DNA from: Pseudochrobactrum asaccharolyticum
GTDB taxonomy: Bacteria > Pseudomonadota > Alphaproteobacteria > Rhizobiales > Rhizobiaceae
Assembly: GCF_003314995.1 (NCBI RefSeq)
Contig: NZ_QNRH01000006.1
Location: forward strand, 162,672-226,671
Length of the DNA: 64,000 nucleotides
Reading direction: 5' to 3'
This document shows positions 8,472-16,140 of the stretch, in pieces. Under the pieces are notes generated by a model. The model made no database searches and was not told where the DNA came from. It saw only the letters and a list, made by a program, of their open reading frames with translations. How positions within the stretch are numbered: the stretch's first letter is position 1; every line of letters begins with the position of its first letter. A program made the position numbers and the translations under genes.

Positions 8472-9953
8472 ATGGCAGATTTTGCAGCGGTACTGAAAAA
8501 GACAATTGATGCTCAGGAAAATCCTGATCAGGCGCTTCGTCAGCGTGTCTATGCGAAGGCCCGTTCCACGATCGAGCAAAAGCTTGCGGCTGCCAGTGCG
8601 CCGGAGCAGGTGGCACAACGCCAGCGCCAGATTCTTGAAGCAGCCATCGAAGAAACCGAAGCTGAGTATCGTGCAGCCGAACGCGCTGCCGAAGAGGCTG
8701 CCAAGCCGGAGCAGGTTGCTGATCCGCTTGAAGATTTTCTCAAGGCCGTGCAGGAAGCAGGCGTTGTTGAAGAACAGAACGAACAGTCTTCTGTTTTGCC
8801 AGAGACATCCTATGATGAGACGCTGCATGGCGGCTCTCAGGATGAGTGGCAGAATGAACGCACAGAAGGTGCAGAATTTGACGAGCGCGCTTCTTACAAA
8901 AATCATGATTATGATGAAGAGCCGCGCCGTGGCCGCTCAAAAGGTCTGATTGCCGGTCTCATTGCAGTGCTGCTGCTTGGCGGTGCCGGTTATGCGGGCT
9001 GGACTTATCAGGATCAGATCAAGGATTATGTATCCTCACTGACCAGTGGCTCTACGGATAGCGGTGAAGGTACTGATGAGGGTGAAGATACCGGCGAAGG
9101 TGAAACTGCGCCGGATGCAACAAACCCGTCAACGAACACACCGGCGACTACAACACCACCGGCAACGACAAATGACGGCGGTAATGCAACTGCACCTGCG
9201 GCCGATCCTAAACCTGAAGGTGAGCAGAAGCTGACCCAACGCTTGCTGCCGGATGGCAGTGAAGTGGACGAAGGTTCTTCCGGAGATAAACCGACAATCG
9301 GTGAGGGGACTTCCAATGCACCGGTCACAGGCACAGCGCCTGCTGCCAATGGTGCAAATACCGGCGCGGTAACGACACAGGGGCAGGCAGTTCCTGTTGG
9401 CCAGCAGGCTTTCTTCTATGAAGAACAGCGCGGTGGTGAAACTTCGGCTGCGATCAAGGGCAATGTTGTCTGGTCTGTCGTGCAGGATTCACCGGGCGAC
9501 GGTGTGCCTGATGAACCAGCCATTCGTGCCGATGTGAACTTCCCGGATAAGAAGATCAATCTGCGTATGACCATGCGTCGTAATGCTGATCAGTCGATCC
9601 CTGCAAGCCATCTGATCGAGATGATTTATACCGTGCCGGAAGATTTCGACGGCGGTGTGATTGAGAATGTTCAGCGTGTCACTTTCAAGGATTCTGAGCA
9701 GTCTGCGGGTAATCCGCTGGCAGCGATCCCGATGAAAATCGCGGATAACTTCTTCCTCGTAGCGCTGAATGATGCGCGTACAGCAGTTGATATGAACCTG
9801 ACACTGATGCGCCGTCAGCAATGGATTGATATTCCGATCACCTATCGTAATGGTCGCCGCGCTTTGCTGAGCATCGAAAAAGGTGTGCCGGGCGATAAGG
9901 TCTTTGATGAAGTGCTCAAGTCCTGGGGTAGTTCCGCACCGGCAGCGAATTAA
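8472..9953 (+). CDS. large membrane-anchored conserved hypothetical protein
   Basis: The protein has 493 residues and I do not recognise a named family. Its N-terminal 100 residues are a charged Ala/Glu/Gln-rich, probably coiled-coil helix beginning MADFAAVLKKTIDAQENP. A basic stop 'RRGRSKG' near residue 154 is followed by one membrane segment 'LIAGLIAVLLLGGAGYAGW'. A low-complexity Asp/Gly/Thr/Pro-rich linker runs from about 190 to 310. A folded C-terminal domain of about 180 residues follows, with 'VVWSVVQDSPGDGVPDEPAIRADV' and a strand-rich tail. The topology predicts a cytoplasmic coil and a periplasmic C-terminal domain. Relatives in Brucella, lying between purA and rpoH, have sometimes been labelled as CheA-like histidine kinases; I see no kinase motif here. 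A bidirectional terminator follows. Confidence 0.8.
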   Translation: MADFAAVLKKTIDAQENPDQALRQRVYAKARSTIEQKLAAASAPEQVAQRQRQILEAAIEETEAEYRAAERAAEEAAKPEQVADPLEDFLKAVQEAGVVEEQNEQSSVLPETSYDETLHGGSQDEWQNERTEGAEFDERASYKNHDYDEEPRRGRSKGLIAGLIAVLLLGGAGYAGWTYQDQIKDYVSSLTSGSTDSGEGTDEGEDTGEGETAPDATNPSTNTPATTTPPATTNDGGNATAPAADPKPEGEQKLTQRLLPDGSEVDEGSSGDKPTIGEGTSNAPVTGTAPAANGANTGAVTTQGQAVPVGQQAFFYEEQRGGETSAAIKGNVVWSVVQDSPGDGVPDEPAIRADVNFPDKKINLRMTMRRNADQSIPASHLIEMIYTVPEDFDGGVIENVQRVTFKDSEQSAGNPLAAIPMKIADNFFLVALNDARTAVDMNLTLMRRQQWIDIPITYRNGRRALLSIEKGVPGDKVFDEVLKSWGSSAPAAN

Positions 9954-9967
9954 TCCTACCTGGATTT

Positions 9968-10013
9968 CAATAAAAAACCGCCCTGTGCATGATGTGCGGG
10001 GCGGTTTTTTCTA
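9968..10013. terminator. bidirectional terminator between two convergent genes
   Basis: AAAAAACCGCCC paired with GGGCGGTTTTTT around a roughly 15-base loop. It serves the gene ending at 9953 and rpoH on the opposite strand. Confidence 0.9.
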
Positions 10014-10030
10014 TCGGATTACCGGATTGT

Positions 10031-10906
10031 TTATGCAGCCTGTGCAGAGGCCATAACAGCCTCCTGAACCTTTTCAAAAGCACGGACTTCGATCTGGCGT
10101 ACACGCTCACGGCTGATGCCGAATTCCGTGGACAGGTCTTCGAGTGTAATCGGCTCTTCGCTTAAGCGGCGGGCTTCGAAAATGCGGCGCTCACGGTCAT
10201 TGAGCTGTGACATTGCATTTTCAAGCATACTGCGACGGCTGTTGAGTTCATCCTCGTCGATCAGCACCTGTTCCTGTGATGCACTGTCATCAACCAGCCA
10301 GTCCTGCCATTCGCCGCTTTCACCTTCCGATGCACGGATCGGTGCGTTGAGCGAAGCATCGCCGCTCATACGGCGGTTCATGGACACGACTTCTTCTTCC
10401 GAGACGCGCAGGCGGGTCGCGATTTCTTTGACCTGTTCAGGGCGCAGATCACCGTCATCCAGTGCCTGAATCTTGTTTTTGGCCTTACGCAGGTTAAAGA
10501 ACAGACGTTTCTGGTTGGCGGTGGTGCCCATTTTAACAAGGCTCCACGACCGCAGGACATATTCCTGAATCGAGGCTTTGATCCACCACATTGCATAGGT
10601 CGCAAGACGGAAACCGCGCTCTGGCTCAAAGCGCTTGACTGCCTGCATCAGGCCGACATTGCCCTCAGAGATAACTTCCCCGATCGGCAGGCCGTAGCCG
10701 CGATAGCCCATAGCAATTTTAGCCACAAGACGCAGGTGGCTGGTAACAAGTTTATGTGCTGCTTCCGGATCAGCATGCTCGCTATAGCGTTTGGCAAGCA
10801 TATATTCTTCCTGAGGCTGAAGCATCGGGAAACGGCGGATTTCATCGAGATATCGTGTCAGACCACCATCACCTGCGGTGATAGCTGGTAAAGTTGCACG
10901 GGCCAT
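10031..10906 (-). CDS. rpoH: RNA polymerase sigma-32 (heat-shock) factor RpoH
   Basis: About 291 residues. 'LVTSHLRLVAKIAMGYRGYGLPIGEVISEGNVGLMQAVKRFEPERGFRLATYAMWWIKASIQEYVLRSWSLVKMGTT' is the complete region 2, including the RpoH-specific QEYVLRSWSLVK. The RpoH box 'QKRLFFNLRK' follows at once, and region 4 ends with 'ISRERVRQIEVRAFEKV'. The start MARATLP at 10906 is supported by AAGGAGGG eight bases upstream. It directs RNA polymerase to heat-shock promoters; an RpoH-type promoter stands before clpB in this same window. It lacks an EcfG-type promoter upstream, so it resembles the RpoH1 rather than the stress-response-controlled RpoH2 type of rhizobia; that is an inference. Confidence 0.96.
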   Translation of the reverse strand: MARATLPAITAGDGGLTRYLDEIRRFPMLQPQEEYMLAKRYSEHADPEAAHKLVTSHLRLVAKIAMGYRGYGLPIGEVISEGNVGLMQAVKRFEPERGFRLATYAMWWIKASIQEYVLRSWSLVKMGTTANQKRLFFNLRKAKNKIQALDDGDLRPEQVKEIATRLRVSEEEVVSMNRRMSGDASLNAPIRASEGESGEWQDWLVDDSASQEQVLIDEDELNSRRSMLENAMSQLNDRERRIFEARRLSEEPITLEDLSTEFGISRERVRQIEVRAFEKVQEAVMASAQAA

Positions 10907-11143
10907 AAAGCACCCTCCTTTTTGTGACAGGTTCCCATTGAGGCGAACCCGCGTCTGTATGATAACCATTTCAGACAGTTCGTCGCATAAAGTGAGTATA
11001 TAGGAAGAATTTAGGCGAAAACACGGTCAAAGTGACAAAACACGAGAATTTTATCAGAATGACTACATAATTATAATAATGAACGCCTATTTTGTTAACT
11101 TATTGAAAAATAAATATAATATTATATGAAAAGTAACAGGAAT
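10907..11143 (-). other. AT-rich untranslated region upstream of rpoH
   Basis: This non-coding stretch is strongly AT-rich at 11040-11140 (runs such as ATAATTATAATAAT). It must hold the rpoH promoter. A minus-strand TTGACC at about 11020-11025 and a CTATAT further downstream are seen, but their spacing (about 21) is too long for a confident sigma70 call. No EcfG-type site is present. Confidence 0.5.
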
Positions 11144-11186
11144 AAAAAATAATCGGGAGAAGGATGTGCTCCGCTCCCGATTATTA
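11144..11186 (-). terminator. Rho-independent terminator of rluD
   Basis: Perfect 12-base stem AATAATCGGGAG / CTCCCGATTATT, followed on the minus strand by a T-run. Confidence 0.92.
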
Positions 11187-11234
11187 CAGTAATTTAATGA
11201 AGTGCTATGCTGTCAGCAGGCTTGCAATTTGGCT

Positions 11235-12245
11235 CTAGTCCTTCAGCCCGCCGTTGCGGAATGCCTCAACCAGATTCTGCATATCTTCTGGCATCTCTGC
11301 GGTAAATTCCATAAATTCACCGGTCATCGGATGCTCAAAGGCCAGCAAACGGGCATGGAGTGCCTGCCGCTGAAAATTCTGCACGGTTGTTTTCAGCTCA
11401 TCTGTCAGGCGGTTGGCTTTGGTTTTATAGGCACCGCCATAATCATTGTCGCCGATCAGCGGGTGGCCGATATGCGCCATATGAACACGGATCTGATGGG
11501 TGCGTCCGGTTTCCAGACGGCACTCAACCAGTGACGCAAGTGCTGTCGCGTCGCTGTTTTCGCCAAAGCGTTCTTCAAGCGTATAATGCGTGATTGCATA
11601 ACGGGCATCTTCGCGGTCTTCACGTACCACTGCTTGTTTGGTGCGATCCCGATGCGAGCGACCCAGATGGGCATCAATCGTACCTGCGGGACGCTCCGGC
11701 ATGCCCCAAACCAGAGCCAGATAGGCGCGCTCAAGTGCACCGGTACGGCCGTGGTCGGCGAATTGTGCGCTCAGGTTCTGGTGTGCCTTGTCATGTTTGG
11801 CAATAACCAGCACGCCGGAGGTGTCTTTATCCAGACGATGGACAATGCCCGGACGCTTAACGCCGCCGATACCGGACAGGCTGTCACCGCAATGGTGTAT
11901 TAAAGCGTTAACCAAAGTTCCAGTCCAGTTGCCATTTCCCGGATGAACAACCAGTCCGGCAGGCTTGTTGACCACAATTATGTCATTATCTTCATAAAGG
12001 AGATCAAGCGGAATATCTTCCGGCTGTGGATCAGCTGGTTCGGCTTCGGGAATGTGTAGCGCAATCGTTGAACCTTCGCGCAATTTGTGCTTAGGCTCGC
12101 TCACAGTCCGGTTGTCTACCAGTACATGGCCGGCACTTATGAGTGATTGGATGCGATTTCGTGAAAGATCAGGCGTGAGTTGAGAAGCAAGCCACTGATC
12201 CAGCCGCTTTCCTGCGGCATCTGCGTCGGCAATTAGCTCTTTCAA
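11235..12245 (-). CDS. rluD: RluA-family pseudouridine synthase (RluD-like)
   Basis: About 336 residues. An N-terminal S4 RNA-binding domain ('AAGKRLDQWLASQLTPDLSRNRIQSLISAGHVLVD') precedes the catalytic domain with 'KPAGLVVHPGNGNWTGTLVNAL' and the invariant 'VHRLDKDTSGVLVIAK', which contains the catalytic Asp. 'LETGRTHQIRVHMAHIGHPLIGDNDYGG' completes the family pattern. RluD converts uridines in helix 69 of 23S rRNA. I choose TTG at 12245 as start, preceded by a purine-rich AAGGGAAGAG, because an in-frame ATG at 12368 would run 70 bases into the divergent gene starting at 12299 and encodes sequence unlike the family. Confidence 0.92.
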   Translation of the reverse strand: MKELIADADAAGKRLDQWLASQLTPDLSRNRIQSLISAGHVLVDNRTVSEPKHKLREGSTIALHIPEAEPADPQPEDIPLDLLYEDNDIIVVNKPAGLVVHPGNGNWTGTLVNALIHHCGDSLSGIGGVKRPGIVHRLDKDTSGVLVIAKHDKAHQNLSAQFADHGRTGALERAYLALVWGMPERPAGTIDAHLGRSHRDRTKQAVVREDREDARYAITHYTLEERFGENSDATALASLVECRLETGRTHQIRVHMAHIGHPLIGDNDYGGAYKTKANRLTDELKTTVQNFQRQALHARLLAFEHPMTGEFMEFTAEMPEDMQNLVEAFRNGGLKD

Positions 12246-12298
12246 TCGTCTCTTCCCTTCGTTATCACGCCTCGCGATATCAGTAATCGGAGACCTTA

Positions 12299-12769
12299 AT
12301 GCAGGATCATTATTATCAAGAGCACCCGGAGCAGCAACAATATGCTGCACAAGCTTATCAGGAGCCACCGCTCGATCCGGCTATGGAACGTGTGCGCCGT
12401 AAAATGATTCGACTGCTGATTATATCAATTGGCATTATGGTGATAGGTCTTATCGCGGTGCTGAGCGCCGTCGTCTATAAAATCAATCAGGCTCCCGATA
12501 CAGCAGAAAGTGAAACAGCTCAATCTGATATTCCGGGACAGACCGCTAAGAAAGATGCTCAGAATACAGAGGATAAGGCTGCAGAGCTGCCGCCAATGGT
12601 TGAATCTCAGCTGGAACTGGCACCGGGTACACGTCTTCTGTCGCAGAGCCTGTCCGGCAATCTCGTGTCGCTGGAAACTTTACTGCCGGATGGCGGTACT
12701 GAAATCATGATTTATGATTATCGCCAGTCCCGTTTTGTCGGACGTATGCGCCTCGGCAATCTGGAATAG
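12299..12769 (+). CDS. small single-pass membrane protein (DUF6476-like)
   Basis: The protein has 156 residues. A polar Gln/Tyr-rich N-terminus precedes 'MERVRRKMIRLLIISIGIMVIGLIAVLSAVVYKI', a positive-inside anchor and one membrane helix at about 36-58. An acidic linker and a C-terminal globular domain 'LELAPGTRLLSQSLSGNLVSLETLLPDGGTEIMIYDYRQSRFVGRMRL' follow. The MERVRRKM-helix and the tail match small alphaproteobacterial proteins I remember as DUF6476. GGAG precedes the ATG. It is divergent from rluD with 53 bases between and ends in a strong terminator. The function is unknown; the C-terminal domain is predicted periplasmic. Confidence 0.8.
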   Translation: MQDHYYQEHPEQQQYAAQAYQEPPLDPAMERVRRKMIRLLIISIGIMVIGLIAVLSAVVYKINQAPDTAESETAQSDIPGQTAKKDAQNTEDKAAELPPMVESQLELAPGTRLLSQSLSGNLVSLETLLPDGGTEIMIYDYRQSRFVGRMRLGNLE

Positions 12770-12782
12770 CACTAGGCTCAAT

Positions 12783-12824
12783 TTAAAAGCTCCGCTCCGG
12801 TGACAGCCGGTGCGGAGCTTTTGT
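12783..12824 (+). terminator. Rho-independent terminator
   Basis: AAAAGCTCCGC / GCGGAGCTTTT stem with an inner CCGG pairing in the loop and a T-rich tail. Confidence 0.92.
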
Positions 12825-13093
12825 TTGTTTATAGCATATTAGTGCTGGATAAACGCTGACAGAGTTTCAGTCTGGCCGGAACGGGGCTTTGCCTGTCCGC
12901 TAATCATTTATAAATTGCAGGCACAAAGATTCTTTAAGTCGGACTGCGGTTTGACCTGTGTCAGAAGTTTTGCCAAGGTGCATTCAATTGATATTGAAAT
13001 GCTCTGAATTCTTAAGTGGTCGCATATTTGCGGGTGTTAAATGAGACCATTTAAACGCGTAATATGTACCGGCGTGTTTCACCCACGTTTGCG
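12825..13093. other. intergenic region upstream of the Fur-family gene
   Basis: About 270 bases without a plausible gene. Short inverted repeats are present, for example CAATTGATATTG near 12985, but I could not assign an operator. The promoter of the downstream regulator should be here or in the adjoining leader. Confidence 0.4.
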
Positions 13094-13126
13094 ACTGGTC
13101 TTTGTGCTTCAGGCACAAAGCCGGTT
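13094..13126 (+). promoter_or_regulatory. leader hairpin just before the Fur-family gene
   Basis: CTGG-T-CTTTGTGC (13095-13107) pairs with GCACAAAG-CCGG (13113-13124) around a small loop. It ends about 18 bases before the ATG at 13144, immediately upstream of the GGGG-type ribosome binding site. It has no T-run, so a role in translation or mRNA stability is more likely than termination. Confidence 0.55.
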
Positions 13127-13143
13127 CTATGGGGATTTTAATA

Positions 13144-13557
13144 ATGAAAAATGATTATGAAAAACAGCTTCGTGATGCGGGTGTGCGGATTACGCGTCCC
13201 AGACGTGTCATTCTCGATATCCTGTCTCAGACGGAAGGGCATCCGGATGCTCTGGAAATTTTCCGTCGTGCAGTTGAGGTTGATAGCAGTATTTCATTAT
13301 CGACCGTCTATCGGACAATGAAATTGCTGGAAGAGCAGGGCGCTATTCATCGCCATGCTTTTGACGGTGGCCCGTCCCGTTTCGAGCAGGCCGGTAATCA
13401 GCATCATGATCACCTGATTGATATGGAAACCGGTGATGTGATCGAGTTTCACTCTGAAATGATTGAGAAATTGCAAGAAGAAATCGCCCGCTCGCTGGGG
13501 TATGAAATCATTCATCACCGCTTTGAGCTCTATGGCCGTAAAATTAAAAAGCAATAG
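13144..13557 (+). CDS. Fur family metal-responsive regulator (Fur/Mur type)
   Basis: The protein has 137 residues. An N-terminal winged helix '[17 protein letters not shown]' and '[19 protein letters not shown]' precedes the metal-binding dimerisation domain '[47 protein letters not shown]'. The HHDH cluster is the Fur regulatory metal site. The D-H-H-H-F haem-regulatory motif of Irr is absent, so this is the Fur/Mur branch; in rhizobia that branch often responds to manganese and represses the sitABCD importer. The Zn(Cys)4 site is also absent. ATG at 13144 is preferred over an in-frame ATG at 13102 that would lie inside the leader hairpin. Confidence 0.92.
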   Translation: MKNDYEKQLRDAGVRITRPRRVILDILSQTEGHPDALEIFRRAVEVDSSISLSTVYRTMKLLEEQGAIHRHAFDGGPSRFEQAGNQHHDHLIDMETGDVIEFHSEMIEKLQEEIARSLGYEIIHHRFELYGRKIKKQ

Positions 13558-13635
13558 AATTAATATATCAGAATTTATTTTTAAATAATTTGGTTTTGTG
13601 TGAAACCATTTCAAATGACGGGCGTTGTAGTGATT

Positions 13636-13754
13636 GTGAAAGGCTAACAATCTGCCCCCTCACAGTTCAGCCTTTCACGCACCGCGGGTATGCCCCCTAA
13701 TCCCACGGTCTGCGCGCTTCAGGAATTCAGTTTTCGGAGCGCGCTATTTTTTTG
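13636..13754 (+). ncRNA. candidate small RNA with three hairpins and a terminator
   Basis: Three stem-loops follow each other: GTGAAAGGCT (13636-13645) / AGCCTTTCAC (13669-13678); ACCG-GGG / CCC-CGGT (about 13681-13709); and GCGCGC-rich 13712-13745 followed by TTTTTTT. The first two single-stranded loops both carry GCCCCCT, a C-rich anti-Shine-Dalgarno motif common in alphaproteobacterial trans-acting RNAs. It could be an independent RNA or a processed 3' end of the Fur-family message, whose only terminator this is. I did not find a clear promoter of its own. Confidence 0.45.
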
Positions 13755-13806
13755 TCTGAATGGCTGAGTTTATTGAGCGCGTCAGAACAAGCGCTTTAAA
13801 AATGTT

Positions 13807-14850
13807 TTAAAAATCGAAATTCCGGTGCGGTATACGCAGATAATATTCCACGCTGTCTGATTTAATTGAATAATGGGCAGTGCCGCTGACCGCCTGCGGA
13901 ACAATGCGCAGCAAAACAGCGCTGCCGAAGCGGGATGTATCAGGTTGCGGCTTGTGCAATGCCGGAATATCCGGCGGATGGTCTGTACTGTCCGGCGGGC
14001 AGGTTTGCTCTTTCCAGTGGATGATCAGATCCATCTCGCCTTCACCATCAGGCTCCAGTTCCGCAGCGATAGTCAGCCTGCCATGTTCGCAGGCGAGTGC
14101 TCCATAGGAGGCGGAATTGACGATCAGCTCATGGAAAGCAAGCCCGACATGCAAGGCTGCACCCGGAAACAGATAGGCATCCTGACCGGTGATAGTGAGA
14201 CGCGGATCTTTCGGGTGAATATATTTCTCTAATTGGGAAAACAGCAAGTCGCGAAAGGCGGCACCATGCCAGTTTGAATCGGTGACCAGATCTTGAGAAT
14301 GTGAGAGCGAATGAAGACGTCCGCGAAATTTTTGCAAAAACTGGTCAACAGAGCCGGAAAAACGGGCTGTTTGCATGGCGATGCTTTGAATGATAGCCAG
14401 CAGATTTTTGGAGCGGTGGCTGACTTCCCGCAACAGAATTTTTAAAACCTGCTCACGGTGTTTCAGCTCGCTGATTTCGACAGCGGTCGTGACCACGCCG
14501 ATGATGTTACCTTCTTCATCCCTGTCGCCATCGATAAAGAATTCATACCAACGCGGGTTTTTCTTATCGGGAAAAGACAGTTCCAGCCGCTGGGCATCAC
14601 CTGTCGCAAGCAGTTGGTTTTTGGCGGTGATCAATTGGCTGGCAATGTCTTTCGGCATCAGCTCATTTTCGCTGATGTCGGGGCGCCATGGCAAATGCCA
14701 GAAATCAGGCAGGTTCTCTGCCCAACTGTAAATCAGATTTGGGGTTTGGTAAAAAACAGAAACATTGCTGTTCCGGATGGCTCGCAACAGGGAGCGTAAG
14801 CGGATTTGGCCGGTGCTGCTATATCCTGACACGGGAGATGTGTGAGCCAT
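13807..14850 (-). CDS. PAS domain HWE-family sensor histidine kinase
   Basis: The protein has 347 residues from ATG 14850 and is soluble, without a membrane segment. A PAS domain (about 30-130, 'NSNVSVFYQTPNLIYSW... PRWYEFFIDGDRDEEGNIIGVVTTAVEISE') precedes the HWE phosphoacceptor box 'LLREVSHRSKNLLAIIQSIA' with His145. The ATP-binding domain has the N-box 'FHELIVNSASYGAL' (His240, Glu241, Asn245) and the Trp-x-Glu at 279-281 that names the family. HWE kinases phosphorylate PhyR in the general stress response; the phyR-nepR-ecfG block starts 400 bases away. The PAS domain lacks the NCRFL cysteine of LOV photoreceptors, so this is not a LovhK-type blue-light sensor. The signal sensed is unknown. 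Confidence 0.93.
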   Translation of the reverse strand: MAHTSPVSGYSSTGQIRLRSLLRAIRNSNVSVFYQTPNLIYSWAENLPDFWHLPWRPDISENELMPKDIASQLITAKNQLLATGDAQRLELSFPDKKNPRWYEFFIDGDRDEEGNIIGVVTTAVEISELKHREQVLKILLREVSHRSKNLLAIIQSIAMQTARFSGSVDQFLQKFRGRLHSLSHSQDLVTDSNWHGAAFRDLLFSQLEKYIHPKDPRLTITGQDAYLFPGAALHVGLAFHELIVNSASYGALACEHGRLTIAAELEPDGEGEMDLIIHWKEQTCPPDSTDHPPDIPALHKPQPDTSRFGSAVLLRIVPQAVSGTAHYSIKSDSVEYYLRIPHRNFDF

Positions 14851-14920
14851 AAGATAGACTTTCTGTACTTCAGATCTGGCTTGAATTGCTAATTGTTGAG
14901 GCATGCCAGAAGACAGACAC

Positions 14921-14941
14921 GGGACGCAGCGCCGGCGTCCC
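14921..14941 (-). terminator. hairpin between the DUF1328 gene and the HWE kinase
   Basis: GGGACGC / GCGTCCC around a CGGCGCT loop. There is no T-run after it on the minus strand, so it may be an attenuator or stabiliser that lowers, rather than stops, read-through into the kinase. Confidence 0.45.
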
Positions 14942-14971
14942 GATTGGCTTATTAAGTTGAATGTGTCTCAT

Positions 14972-15136
14972 TTATGCTTTCCTGATGAAACCGGCGATCA
15001 ACGACAAGAGCAGCAAGCCAAGGAAGATATAGAACAGGATTTGCGCAATACCAGCCGATGCACCGGCAATTCCGCCGAAACCGAGCGCACCGGCGATAAT
15101 GGCCACGATCAGAAAGACAACTGCATAATACAACAT
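14972..15136 (-). CDS. DUF1328 (YtjA-type) small membrane protein
   Basis: This short gene encodes 54 residues: [20 protein letters not shown], a Gly/Ala-rich turn '[12 protein letters not shown]' and a second helix '[19 protein letters not shown]' ending RKA. The two-helix pattern with GFGGIAG is diagnostic of DUF1328. GGAGGT lies six bases before the ATG. An exact EcfG-type promoter is found 75-100 bases upstream, so it is predicted to be induced by general stress. It is an inner membrane protein whose biochemical role is unknown. It lies between phyR and the HWE kinase on the same strand. Confidence 0.9.
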   Translation of the reverse strand: MLYYAVVFLIVAIIAGALGFGGIAGASAGIAQILFYIFLGLLLLSLIAGFIRKA

Positions 15137-15210
15137 GATAACCTCCTCATTTTCAGATTGTGTTTTGTGGAAACAAAACCGGATATATTCAGGTTATTGC
15201 ATGTTATAGA

Positions 15211-15235
15211 AACGTATCGTGGCGCGTTTAGTTCC
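15211..15235 (-). promoter_or_regulatory. EcfG-type promoter of the DUF1328 gene
   Basis: On the minus strand GGAAC (15231-15235) and CGTT (15211-15214) are separated by exactly 16 bases, the consensus for the general stress sigma factor EcfG. The expected transcript would have a leader of about 70 bases. Confidence 0.85.
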
Positions 15236-15262
15236 TGTCATTGCGCATTTATGGCGATCTTT

Positions 15263-16057
15263 TTATGCGTGCGCGGGTGCACTTTCCTCAAAAAACAGCG
15301 CCTGACTGATCAGAGCCTTGACCATGTCCGGATTGAACGGTTTGGTGACGAGGAAAGTCGGTTCTGATCTTTCGCCTGTGAGCAGACGCTCCGGAAATGC
15401 CGTGATAAAGATCACCGGAATAGCATCGGTTTTCAGGATATCATTGACCGCATCAATACCGGAGCTACCGTCTGCGAGCTGAATATCCGCCAAAACCATG
15501 GCCGGTTTTTCTGCATTATAAAGCGTCAGAGCTTCCTGATGCGTGCGGGCAATGCCGACAACCTCATGCCCCAGTGTTTCCACCATCTGCTCAATATCCA
15601 TGGCGATCAGTGGTTCATCTTCAATAATCATAATGCGGGTGGCGACATGGCGGGAAATCTGCTCGGAGGCTTCCGAGAGCAGGGCAGAGAAGCCTGCTTC
15701 ATCTTCCTGCAGGATTTCTGCGGCTTCTTTATCGTTGAAGCCTTCGACAGAAACCAGAAGGAAAGCCTGACGTGAACGTGGTGTCAGCATAGCCAGATTT
15801 TGCGATGCGCGCTTTTCCCATGGGTGTTGCTGGCCATGATCCGGTATTTCAATGGTCGTGCGGTCGAAAATACTGGAATAAAGCCGGTAGAGCGCTATCT
15901 TATCAGATGAACTGTCCGGAAAGACTGAAATGTCATCAATAAGCGCTTCAAGGATTGCTGCAACATATGCATCTCCTGCTGATTGTGAGCCGGTAACGGC
16001 ACGTGAGAAACGGCGGAGGTAAGGCAGATGCGGTGCAATACGCGTAGACAATGACAT
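15263..16057 (-). CDS. phyR: PhyR anti-anti-sigma response regulator
   Basis: The protein has 264 residues from ATG 16057, chosen for GGAG six bases upstream; an ATG four codons earlier overlaps that site. The N-terminal 135 residues are a sigma-like domain ('MSLSTRIAPHLPYLRRFSRAVTG', 'LTPRSRQAFLLVSVEGFNDKEAAEIL') resembling ECF regions 2 and 4. The C-terminal receiver has the acidic pair Glu146-Asp147, phosphoacceptor Asp191 in 'VLADIQL', Thr219 and Lys239 in 'VTKPFN'. When phosphorylated, PhyR binds NepR and frees EcfG. It is divergent from nepR-ecfG and has its own EcfG-type promoter, which gives positive feedback. Confidence 0.97.
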   Translation of the reverse strand: MSLSTRIAPHLPYLRRFSRAVTGSQSAGDAYVAAILEALIDDISVFPDSSSDKIALYRLYSSIFDRTTIEIPDHGQQHPWEKRASQNLAMLTPRSRQAFLLVSVEGFNDKEAAEILQEDEAGFSALLSEASEQISRHVATRIMIIEDEPLIAMDIEQMVETLGHEVVGIARTHQEALTLYNAEKPAMVLADIQLADGSSGIDAVNDILKTDAIPVIFITAFPERLLTGERSEPTFLVTKPFNPDMVKALISQALFFEESAPAHA

Positions 16058-16107
16058 TGAATGCTCCATTTATATCGGCAGTCAGCAGACTGCCTGTTTA
16101 TGGTTCT

Positions 16108-16132
16108 AACGGCTGACTATAAAAATTGTTCC
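16108..16132 (-). promoter_or_regulatory. EcfG-type promoter of phyR
   Basis: GGAAC (16128-16132, minus strand), 16-base spacer, CGTT (16108-16111): an exact EcfG consensus 50-75 bases before the phyR start. Its -35 element faces that of the nepR promoter at a distance of eight bases. Confidence 0.88.
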
Positions 16133-16140
16133 TGCGTTTG

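Noticed and set aside
10907..10970. A possible EcfG promoter for rpoH (GTTCC at 10931-10935)
   Set aside because: No CGTT or CATT at 16-17 bases; the -10 position falls in the ribosome binding site of rpoH.
11235..12368. rluD starting at ATG 12368
   Set aside because: It would overlap the divergent gene at 12299 by 70 bases, and the added residues are not family-like; TTG 12245 has a good ribosome binding site.
13144..13557. Irr haem-dependent regulator
   Set aside because: The DHHHFF haem motif of Irr is absent; the HHDH cluster and length fit Fur/Mur.
13807..14850. LOV photosensor domain in the HWE kinase
   Set aside because: The PAS domain lacks the flavin-binding NCRFL cysteine motif.
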